Assembly (NCBI GenBank): GCA_037951165.1
Contig: JBBDHG010000030.1
Location: 1,123,001-1,187,000, forward strand
DNA length: 64,000 bases
Reading direction: 5' to 3'
From: Lophius americanus
Taxonomy: Eukaryota > Chordata > Actinopteri > Lophiiformes > Lophiidae
Part shown: piece by piece, positions 27,789 to 37,572 of the stretch
Numbering within the stretch: position 1 is the first letter of the stretch
How the letters are laid out: the number at the start of each line of letters is the position of its first letter
The notes under the pieces: model-generated
What the model saw: the letters and a program-made list of their open reading frames with translations, nothing else
Database searches by the model: none
What the model was told of the DNA's origin: nothing
Position numbers and translations under genes: made by a program

Positions 27789-30700
27789 TCAGTGGTTCCG
27801 TGAGCTGAAGAACCCCACACTGGTAGGTGACTCCTTCACCGTCACCGTAATGAGGTGGGCAGTTACATCAGTGACGAACACATGCTCCAAGAGGCTCCGA
27901 GCCGGTCGCCAGTCCGTCTCCGTGTCCGACTCTGTGATGTCACTACGGAGGCGGGGCCTGCTGTTGCTAGGATACAAGACGCCGTCCTGTTCCGAATCAG
28001 TGCTGCTAGTTTCGTCAGAGTCGCCGGCGCTGAGGTCGTTTAGCCTCCCCTGCTCTGCAGCGATGCCGGCTGCCAGACCAGACCTCTGTCCTGCCGCAGG
28101 GCGGCTCACGCCGCCGGTCCTCGGGCTGGCTCTGGGCGCTGCAGCGGCGGTGCTGCTTGATTGATGGCTGGCGGGTGGCGACTTGCTGATGCTCTGCAGG
28201 TTGAGAGCTCGGAGGCTGAGCACCTGGCTGGCTCGGTCTCGCAACATTGGCAAGGAGTTATGGGGCTTGTGTTGAAGCGACCCGGTCAGACCGCCTTCCT
28301 GCTTCCTCAGCGGCAGCCGCTGGCTTCCTCCGATACCACTATGACCTGATTTGCCAGAAGCTCCAACCTGTTTCACTGGACATGCTCTGAAGCAATCTCC
28401 TCTGCTGCTTCCCGCCTCCGAGACGGAACGCCGCAGCTCCGACAGCACTGAGGACCGCTCATGATGACCACCCATTCTCTGGGAGGAGCCTGAGGACGGA
28501 GACATTGAACGGCTGCTCCACACACAGCTCAATGGCGCCGTTTTAGCAATTGCAGTCTGAGAAAAGGCTGAGGTAGAGGAGGAGGTTCGATTCATGCCGG
28601 TGTAAGTGAAGCTGGCTGGCTGCAGTGGCTTCTTAACGCCGGGTCGAGGCTCCTCCCTCAGGGGTCTAACTGACTGCTGGTGACGAGGAGGTGGAGCTCT
28701 GCTCTTCGCCTGCCGTAGAGCCCTAAGGTCAGGTGGGAGGGGCTTTCTACCTCGCTTCTTCTTGAGCGGAGGATCCTCTTTCGACAAAACAATCTGAGGT
28801 CTCTTCTGTGGGACAGGGTTAGGGTGGACTCGGGGGCCAGCCTTTGGCTTCTTGCTGTCATCGTCATCATCTGAGGAGGAGGCGGCGGACGACGAGGGGC
28901 CGGAGGACGAGGACGGCGAGGACTGGCGCCCTGTGGCAGCATCTGGTGGCAGCGGCAGCGGCTGGAGAGTGACAAAAGAGAGTCATCTGACGTATAGAAC
29001 AGATTGTCATGTGACCAGAGAGTAGGAAGAATTATTCCACGTGACCATAGGAGAGAAAATGAGGTCCTGCGAGCAGAGTTGAGGGAGATTGATGTCATGT
29101 CACCAGATAGTAGAAAGAATGTGGCATGTGACCAGAGAGGAGGGAAAATGTCATGTGATGCTACAATATAGAATGATGTCATGTGACCAGAGAATAGGGA
29201 GAATCATGTCATGTGATCAGAGAGAAGGGAGTTACCAAGATCTTTCGCGGTCTTCCTCGAGGCCTCTTCCCCTTCTTCTGGAACAGGAGCTCCCGTTCCT
29301 GCTCTCTGGAAACATCGAGGACATCATCGGTGTTAGACACCGCCTCTTAAATGCTGTGGTTATTTCTCAAACATCGATGTTTGTGGTCCTTCATGATTTC
29401 ATAACATCATTGTGACGTGCTTGTGGCATTATTTTGATATTACTATGTTATTGATGAAGAAATACACAATTTAAGGGTGCTACCATCGTCACTTGTTGGA
29501 GCGGCAATAGCTTATCATGTCTGACAGCTGCTCCCACGCATTTCCTACCTTGGCTATTGATCCCCTTAACTTCCTGCCCCCCCTCACTAAATCAACCCAT
29601 TCTGTCAGAATGCAAATGTCCTTCCTCTCATAGGAGGAAAATCTAACAAAAGTTTCCAGGAACACATCCTCTTTAGCATTTAGGCACGATGGCTAACGCG
29701 TTTGTGGTAATTGGTTTTTACTGTACTGTTTTTACTGCAACATTACAATGTAAAAAGAGCCCTCCTACAAGGACACCCTCAACACTAACCCTAAACCTGC
29801 CCTCCAATGGTGGACAACATGAGTTGCAATGGAACATCAACCTGGCAAGAACCATCCTGGTTGAATCAGCGGTCACCTACTTTACAACACCTTACAACGA
29901 TTATCAATTAAATCCTGTGTGATCACATTTTATACTCTGTCTGATCACTATTTCCATCCTGTCTGATCACTATTTTCACCATTTTTGATCACTATTTCCA
30001 TCCTATCTGATCACAATTTCCATCCTGTCTGATCACTAATTACATTCTGTCTGCTAACTAATTACATTCTGTCTGATAACTAGTTACATTCTGTGTAATC
30101 ACTAATTACATCCTGTCTGATCACTAATTACATTCTGTCCGATCACTATGTACATCCTCTCTGATTACTATTTCCATCCTACCTGATCACTAATTACATT
30201 CTGTCTGATCACTAATTACATTCTGTCTGCTAACTAGTTACATTCTGTGTAATCACTAATTACATCCTGTCTGATCACTAATTATATTCTGTCTGATAAC
30301 TGGCTACATCCTGTCTCATCAATGATTTAATTATGTCTGAACACTTCGTACATCCTGTCTTATCACTTCGTACATCCTGTCTGATCACTTCGTACATCCT
30401 GTCTGATCACTTCGTACATCCTGTCTGATCCCTTCGTACATCCTGTCAGATCACTAATTACATCCTGTCAGATCACTAATTACATCCTGTCTGTCCACTA
30501 TTTACATCCTGTTTGAACACTTATTATCCTGTCTGATCACTAATTACATCCTGTCTGATCACTATTTACATCCTGTTTGAACACTTATTATCCTGTCTGA
30601 TCAATAATTGTATCCTGTGTAATCACTATTCACATCCTGTGTGATCACTATGTACATCCTATCTTATAACTAAGTGCATCCTGTCTGATCACTATTTACA

Positions 30701-33459
30701 TCTTGTGTAATCACTCTTTAAATCGTGTCTGATCACTTTTTATATCCTGTGTGATCACTTCGTACTTCCTGTCTGATCACTAAGTGCATCCTGTGTGATC
30801 ACTATTTACATCCTGTCTCAACACTATGAACATCCTGTCATATCACAATTTACATTCTGTCCGATCACTATTTCCATCCTCTCTGATCACTATTTAAATG
30901 CTGTCCCATCTCTATGAACATCCTGTCATATCACAATTTACATCCTGTACGATCACAGCTTTGTTTTACTGTATATAAAAAAAACTATAATTTTCTCCTG
31001 GTTGAATCAGCGGTTCAGATTCTGTTCATCAGTATTCTTAAGAAAATAACCATCATAACAGCAAACCTTGGATGTATTTTCTCAGACAATATCATCATAA
31101 TATCATAATGAAAACATCATGACATCATATATTATCTTATTTATCTGCTTAATAGACTGGACTTTATGTATGCTATATGGCTTTTCATACATAGTGCTCT
31201 TTTTTAATTGTTTAATTTTAAATTGTTTTTTTATCTTTGAATTATTTTATTTTACATTTAAAATGTCTTTGATCTTTAAATTGGTGTTTATCATTGAAAT
31301 TGCGTTTTTATCTATACATTGGTTTTGTATGAGTGAATAATGTTTTATCTTAGGGAGTGTCAGTGTAATTGCATTGCGTTGCTGACAATTAATACTCTTA
31401 TGTTTGTAGGTAAAACCAGACTCGCCTCTTGTGGAATGCGGCAAGCAGCCTCGGGTCCAGAATGTTCTCCTCTGGTTCCCAGCTGTTGTGCCTGGAAGCA
31501 TCACAGATGATATCAGAGCGATTCGGCGGCTCCACAGTGCCATCTCATGTGAATGTACAGCAGATGATTCTGAAATGTCCAGACAATGCATCTGGTTCCC
31601 TGAAGGCTCACATATATGTTCATAGCTACTGACCAATCACTGTGGACCCGCCAACCTCGAACGCCACGCAGCTAAAGCATCAGCCACTGACTGAAACAGA
31701 GACCACTGACTATGCCTCACATAAACCTCCTTCTCTGCCTCACGCTTACCGCTTACTCTGCCTCATGGGGAACGCCTACTCTGCCTCATATACATTGCCT
31801 GGGGTGCTTCAAACAGACCACATACTCCACCCCACATAAACTGCTTACTCCACATCACATGGACTTCCTTCTCCGCCTCACATACACTTCCTAGGCCGCA
31901 TCACATACAACGCCTACTAAATCACATACTTACTTCACTTACTTCACATGAGATGGCACTGTGGTCATCTCATGTGAAGGTCATCTGGCACTTCAATGCT
32001 TACTTCACATCACATACACCGTCTACTGCACCTCAAATACACCGCCTGCTCTGCCTCATGGGTCAAGTCTACTCTGCTTCAGATACACCAACTGCTCCGC
32101 CTCAGAAAGACCCTGTACTTCCCCTCTTACAAATCCCTCACTTGGACCTTCTACTCGGCCTTACATAGATCACATACCTGGCCTCACAAAGACTGCCTAC
32201 TTTGCCTGTTTAGAACCCTGTTTGCGGTTAGTAGCATAGAATAGCTGGACTTTATCAGCATTAGTGGTTAACAGAATGTTCTTAGCATTAGAGGCTAAAT
32301 GTATGTTGTCAGAAGCTAGCTGTTTGTTGTTGGCAACAGAGGCTCGCTGTATGTTGTTGGCAACAGAGGCTAGCTGTATTTTGTTAGCCGCAAAGGCTAT
32401 CTGTGTGTTGTTAGCAGCAAATCTGGTTGTTAGCATCAGAGGTTAACTATTTTCTATGTTGCTATTATCTAAAACTAGCTGGATATTGTTAGTATTAGAG
32501 GCTAGCTGTTTATTGTGAGCATCAGAGGTGAGATGTTTGTTGTTTGTCAGCGGAGGCTAGCTGGATGTTGTTAGCCCTAGATAGTTGCTGTTTGTTTTTA
32601 GCATTAGAGGCTCGCTGATTGTTTGAACATCAGAAGGTAGCTGAATATTGTTTACGACATAAGCTAGCTGTATGTTTTAACATCGGAGGTTGGTTTTGTG
32701 TGATATATGTATGTTGATAGCTTCAGAAGCTAGCTTTCTGTTGTTAGCATCAGAGGCTAACTGCTTGTTGTTAGCAGCTAGGTGGATTCTGTTAGCTCTA
32801 GAGGCTAGCTGTTTCTTGTTAACACCAGTGGCTAGCTGCATGTTTTTTGCACTAGAGATTAGCTACATGTTTTAACATTGGGGGGATTGTTGTATGTTGT
32901 TAGCAACAGAGGATAGCTTTGTGTCAGCATCAGAGGGTAGCCGACTGATGTTGGCATAAGAGGCTAGCTGATTGATGTTAGCATCAAGGGCTAACTGTAT
33001 GTTTTTAGCATCAGAGGCTAGTTGGATGCTGTTCGCCCTAGAGGCTAGCTGTTTGTTTAGCATCAGAGGTATGTTGATAGCATCAAAGGGTGGCTGTATG
33101 ATGTTAGCTTCAGATCCTACATGTTTGATGGTAGCATCAGAGGCTGACTGTATACTGTTTGCATCAGAGTCCAACTGTGTGTTTTTAGCATCAGAAGCTG
33201 GTTGTATGTTGTTAGCATTCGATGCTAGCTGGATGCTAGCTCTACCTACTTGGAGGACCATCCTCTCCATTTGACCAGATACTCGAACTTTCCCTGTGGA
33301 GGACAGAAATTGGTCAGATAAACTTGGCACTTCGGCAGAGCCGCCGGTTGTCAGTCAGAGTCCAGCGGGATCCATCGTAGTGGATCCTATTACCTTTCGC
33401 GGCCGTTTGCTGAGGATACATTCGGCGTCAAACACCTGGCCGACGGTTATCCCCTCCAT
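27789..33459 (-). CDS. cbx2: Chromobox protein 2 (Polycomb CBX2), five coding exons
   Basis: In transcript order the exons are 33459-33394, 33293-33250, 31491-31426, 29305-29236 and 28961-27789. They join in phase to 473 codons including the stop. Residues 1-59 form the N-terminal chromodomain (VFDAECILSKRPRK, then EYLVKWRGWSSK, then NSWEPEENILDPRL), which binds trimethylated H3K27. Residues 71-80 (GKRPRGRPRK) are the AT-hook, and a second basic KKKRGRKP lies near 149-156. A Ser-rich, Asp-rich tract precedes it. The last 40 residues contain the Pc box (EHVFVTDVTAHLITVTVKES) that docks on RING1 in PRC1. At 472 residues it is slightly shorter than human CBX2. The donor of exon 3 is GC (GAG|GCGAGT), needed for the frame. 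All key modules look intact, so the gene is probably functional. Confidence 0.95.
29005..29232. repeat. Intronic minisatellite, about 30-33-bp unit (cbx2 intron 4)
   Basis: About seven copies around the word TGTCATGTGACCAGAGAGTA fill most of the intron between cbx2 exons 4 and 5. Confidence 0.8.
29640..29841 (-). repeat. Right arm of the dispersed inverted repeat pair
   Basis: Reverse-complement partner of 25108-25305, about 4.3 kb away, in an intron of cbx2. Ends are fuzzy and no target-site duplication was found by eye. Confidence 0.8.
29905..30955. repeat. Intronic minisatellite, 22-bp unit (cbx2 intron 3)
   Basis: About 46 units share the core CCTGTCTGATCACTA followed by a variable ATTTACAT-like end. 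A 19-bp word, TCCTGGTTGAATCAGCGGT, stands at 29855-29873 just left and again at 30996-31014 just right, so the array seems to have grown inside an older duplicated element. Confidence 0.92.
31715..32210. repeat. Intronic minisatellite, about 24-28-bp unit (cbx2 intron 2)
   Basis: Diverged copies of a unit with CGCCTACTCTGCCTCA and CACATACAC recur. The short open frames here are by-products, because the region is intronic between cbx2 exons 2 and 3. Confidence 0.7.
32225..33240. repeat. Intronic minisatellite, about 27-bp unit (cbx2 intron 2)
   Basis: Roughly 37 copies of a unit around TTAGCATCAGAGGCTAGCTG run up to the donor of cbx2 exon 2. The unit is close to 27 bp, a multiple of three. 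Pseudo-open frames therefore appear on both strands with 9-residue repeats such as LASVANNIQ. They are spliced out and not genes. Confidence 0.88.
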
Positions 33460-33839
33460 TATCCAGCGGAGCCCCTCACTACGAGCACGGAAAGCGTTTA
33501 TGAACCTACGTAGCCACCGTAGTTTCTTATTCCTAACAATATCACGTTTGAACAACTTTAGGCTGGTAAATACATTAAATAACATCTTAATCATATTATT
33601 ACATTTAATGGAAAATTTGAGCTTTTATGTAAATTTAATAAAAAACATTCTAACAAATATATTTTCAGTTCCACCCATTACATTATTCGTACATACACAT
33701 GTAAAATACTTATAAGAACTCATTTATGCTTAGTTGTAATAAAAGGTATTTACATGAATAGAAACAGGCGACGTTAGATGCATTCCACCATTCAGATCTT
33801 TATCCAAAGGTGTTTGTTATACGATGTCTGTCTCCCAAG

Positions 33840-34110
33840 TAGGAGCACCTTGGGTTCCAGCGGCACTATTAATGGGTTGCACAGGCGTTATGTAGGTTGT
33901 CTTAATCTTTGTCTGTAAACATTATTGGATGTTTTTTAGGTCATTAGAAGGCGTTTATTTAAATTATTAGAACATATTTTTGTATATAATGGGATGTCCG
34001 CCAACAAATTCAGAGTAATCCAAAAGATCCACCATAGTCTTTATAGTAACTTTGTGCTCCGGGGAACTATTAGTGTGTTGCACAGCTGTTACGTGTGTTG
34101 ACTTCGGTTG
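33840..34110. repeat. Two diverged copies of a roughly 60-bp motif
   Basis: Text around 33860-33905 (CACTATTAATGGGTTGCACA) returns at about 34065-34110 (AACTATTAGTGTGTTGCACA), followed by similar GTTATGTAGGTTG / GTTACGTGTGTTG. The spacing is about 210 bp. Confidence 0.6.
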
Positions 34111-34529
34111 AAACAGACAGCGGATCTCCTCCTGAAGGTATCAGAGCTTTAAATAATAAACAATTGTTTATTTAACGCATTTAAATAATCAGACTAAATT
34201 TTGTATTTTCTTTTAACATAGCTTATAATTTCCGTATGTAACGGCTGTGGTTCTGTTTCCACTACATCCAGGTCATAAGGTGTTCTACAACCGGTAGAGT
34301 TCTCTTCTTTTTTTGACGGGGCTGGGTTTCTGCTGATGATTAGAGCTGTATTGCTTGAGAAATATTGTAAATTATAGTCTCGCAACAGAAGTTCAGTCAC
34401 GTGATATTTACTTCTTCAGAACCAAATGTTCACCAACAGCTTTATGGCAGCTGTCATTCATCAATAACATCGCATCTTTACGTGAGCGATTGAAATAAAA
34501 TTTAAAATGAAACAAAGACCATAACAAAT

Positions 34530-34925
34530 GATATATATAATTTGTCCTTCCATAAGGTTTCTGTCTTCTTCTGTCACCTGTTTCCATCTTACACTGTCCT
34601 CTGCATCTTCTTCTATCACACCAACCAACTTCTTGTCCTCTTTCACAACATCCAGATATCTCCTACTTCTACTAATAGGTCCACTTATCAGTCCTCTTCA
34701 CATGTCCATAACATTTCAATCGGGCATTTCTTACTTTTTTCCCAAAAATCTAAAGTGGGCTCTCCCGTTGATGCGCTCCTTTCTAATTTTACACATCCTC
34801 GTCACTCCCAAAGAAAATATTCAACGCTGCCACCTCCTGCTCTGACACCTGTACATTGATCAGTGCAGCCGTCTGTAAACCATCCAGCAGAGCTGCTCTC
34901 ACTACCTACTTTGAAACTTACTTTG
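34530..34925 (-). mobile_element. Non-LTR retrotransposon fragment, C-terminal end of the reverse transcriptase ORF
   Basis: Read on the - strand this contains FLGKKVRNARLKCYGHVKR, then RSRRYLDVVKEDKKLVGV and EEDAEDSVRWKQ. This matches the tail of a widespread LINE ORF2 (consensus style: FGHVQRR...GRP...VVKEDM...DAEDRVRW). The fragment has frameshifts and stops, so it is a dead copy. The clade (perhaps RTE-like) is uncertain. Confidence 0.65.
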
Positions 34926-35311
34926 TTCCTCTGTTTCCAGTGGTACTGGTTCCATGTAGCCCATTCACTGATCAGAGGTCAAGTTTGGCTAGTCTTCTTT
35001 TTGACTTCCCCGCCTCAAGGTGACCTTCGTGGATCCTAGTGAGCAATTTTCTTGTCATTTACGTAGTTAGGTAACAGCTCATAGCAAGCCATAGAGCACA
35101 CTGACTTATAGATAGCAGATACATAATCAATCATCTTGTGAACCTGCTGCATTTTGCTGATATCATGTATGGATGTTGCTTATGTTCTGTCTGACTGGAG
35201 TCACATGAATAGGGTCTGATGTCACATGGTGACGATAAAGGTCATATGATGAGAGTCTGACTACTATGGAACTTTTGTGTCTCTTTCACCTCTACAGGTG
35301 AGTTTCCCACC

Positions 35312-36719
35312 ATGTTGCTCAATTTGCTGCTCCGCCGGTCCCTCTGCGTCTCATGTACGGTGGTGACGCGTCGCTGCAGCGTTCAGAGGACGCTGCACTC
35401 TCCTGCTGAGTACTTCCTGCGGCGCAGGTTGCCCCTCCACAGTCAGCAGCATGGAGCCAGAAGCCGCAGCAGGAAGTCCAGCAGTCATGAGGAGGAGTGG
35501 AGAACCCGGAACCGGACAGTTCTAACGTACATTGCAGCAGCTGGTGTGGGAATGATCGGCCTGTCGTACGCTGCCGTACCGCTCTACAGACTTTACTGTC
35601 AGGTGAGGGCGGAACGTTACTTCCTGTCTTTGACCTCCAGACTGGAGGTATGACCTCCTCTGATTGGTATCTACAGGCGTCAGGTCTTGGCGGTACCGCA
35701 GTAGCTGGACACGACACAGACCTGGTGGAGAAGATGGAGCCGGTGAAGGAACGCGTCATCAAGATCACTTTCAACGCAGATCGCCATGCCAGCATGCAGT
35801 GGAACTTCCGACCTCAGCAGTCCGAAATCTTTGTATGTGAACTATTGCACGCCTCGCAACACTGTCTGCTCTTTGTTCAGGTCTAGAACCAGATCCAGCT
35901 CATGGATCAGGTCTAGAATCAGGTCGTGTTCCTAGTTCAGGTTCAAAATCTGGCCCTTGTTCAGGTCCGGCCCTAGGTCTTCATCCTGGTTTAGGTCCAG
36001 AAGCTGGTCCTGGTCATGGTTCAGCTCTAGAACCAGGTCCGGCGTCCAAATCAGCAATTGGCGCCACCAGTCGGTTTAAATTGGCCACTGGGCGGAACTC
36101 CAGCTGTCAATCAGCTTCTAATTCAGCCAATCAGGTCCCATATTATGAGCTGCTGCTGACGCTGGACAATTTAACACCATGTTTTAGCAGACAGGAAATT
36201 ATTTTTGTTCAGCACAAACCCATGTTTGTTAAAGATTTGCTAAACACAGATTTGCTGTGTTTAGTTTTAGTGCCAAAGTACCTCTGTATGTTTTTCTCCT
36301 CTTTTCTCTACAGTTGGTTCCGGGTGAGACGGCGTTGGCATTCTACAGAGCAAAGAACCCCACAGATCAGCCAATCACGGGCATCTCAACCTACAACGTG
36401 GTTCCCTTTGAGGCGGGGCAGTACTTCAATAAGATTCAGGTACTATTGGTTGGTTTTGCCTCCTGAGTGGCGGAGTGATCGCATCCTGATGATATTTCGC
36501 CTTCAACAGTGTTTCTGTTTCGAAGAGCAGCGACTGAATCCCCACGAGGAGGTCGACATGCCCGTCTTTTTCTACATCGACCCCGAGTTCGACGAGGACC
36601 CCCGCATGGCCCGAGTAGACACAATCACGCTGTCTTACACCTTCTTTGAGGCCAAGGAGGGTCAGAGGCTCCCTTTGCCTGGGTTCGCCTCACTTACCTC
36701 GCCCATTGCCTCACAGTAA
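35312..36719 (+). CDS. cox11: Cytochrome c oxidase assembly protein COX11, four exons
   Basis: Exons 35312-35602, 35677-35832, 36314-36439 and 36510-36719 join in phase to 260 codons plus TAA. The N-terminus is Arg-rich and suits a mitochondrial presequence. Residues about 70-88 form one membrane helix (TYIAAAGVGMIGLSYAAVP), followed by LYRLYCQ. The soluble domain carries the copper-binding motif CFCFEEQ at residues 192-198 and the conserved VDMPVFFYIDPEF. COX11 sits in the inner mitochondrial membrane with its domain in the intermembrane space and helps deliver copper to the CuB centre of COX1. Length is near the human protein (276). The first intron is only 74 bp. The gene appears intact. 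The ATG is the first in frame and gives the expected presequence. Confidence 0.96.
35890..36050. repeat. Intronic minisatellite (cox11 intron 2), about 25-30-bp unit
   Basis: Variants of GGTCTAGAACCAGGTCC and GGTTCAGGT alternate about six times after the donor at 35833. Confidence 0.7.
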
Positions 36720-37500
36720 CCCGTCCACCGCCGCCCCAGCACGCAATCACTCAAACTAAGAACACTACTCTCAACCTGCTGGTCAAGTCCCTCCAGGAAT
36801 CATCAAGACAAATCTGAGGGGCTGACACATGACTAGAGACATGGCCAGTCAGAGGAGAAGAAATAATGTTTGATGTTTGTATTGAGAGGGGGCAGGACGT
36901 TGGCTCTGATTATTCTACCTGAAGTAGGTAAAATCAACAAGGACGATGACTTCCCGTCATCAGTCAGAACTGGTTCACTGAGCTCTGGACAGATTAACCC
37001 TGAGATGAACCTTTGAGTTTTTGCTTGCAGAACAGCTGACCTGAGTTCAGTCAACGCTGATTTTGTTGATTTTGTTAAACTCGTGAACAAGGACGATAGG
37101 AAGCCATCATCAATAGAGCTCAGATAATGTCGTTTATCAAGGCAATGGCATGATACACTATGGTCGCCACACTGTTGATGCGCTTACGAACAGACATTCG
37201 GGGTGAAATAGAAAAAAACATGTGTTCACGGAAGGAGAGAAAACTCATGTTGGAGGAAAATGCAGCTTGAGTGAATGTAATCATCAGTTTTACCAAACTC
37301 TATTTGATTATTATGAGAACTAATCACATGTGAAAGCAGCTAAAAATCAATATCAAATATAGTTAAAAGAGAATCTACCCAGAATTTCCTTTAGGGAATG
37401 CATATTTCACGTGGGAACATCTTATGATCCCGTCTAAAATATCATATTTGAAATACCTAACAAATAAAAGTTATTCATTGAGGTTAAAGTGTAGATGTGA
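36720..37500. other. cox11 3' flank, no gene seen
   Basis: No coding exon is recognised. The sequence between the cox11 stop and the TA tract contains no recognised repeat. Confidence 0.5.
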
Positions 37501-37504
37501 CCTG

Positions 37505-37572
37505 TGTTTGTATGTGTGTATATATATATATATATAAATATATGGAGGTATATATATTTATATATATATATA
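37505..37572. repeat. TA-rich microsatellite
   Basis: Imperfect TATATA runs directly border the 5'-truncated end of the Rex3-like element. Confidence 0.85.

Larger units (their letters stand above)
33460..35311. other. Divergent intergenic region between cbx2 and cox11
   Basis: The start codons of cbx2 (- strand) and cox11 (+ strand) lie about 1.85 kb apart, so promoters of both should be here. The part next to cbx2 (33460-33530) is moderately CpG-rich and may be its 5' UTR. No clear TATA box was seen for either gene. The remainder contains a short duplicated word pair and a LINE fragment, listed separately. Confidence 0.5.

Noticed and set aside
27667..28349. Open frames on the + strand up to 165 codons
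   Set aside because: They are antisense shadows of the large last cbx2 exon, whose - strand frame carries the conserved Pc box.
32197..33330. Repeat proteins of 79-152 residues on both strands
   Set aside because: They come from a minisatellite with a unit of about 27 bp in cbx2 intron 2; no splice sites or start context.
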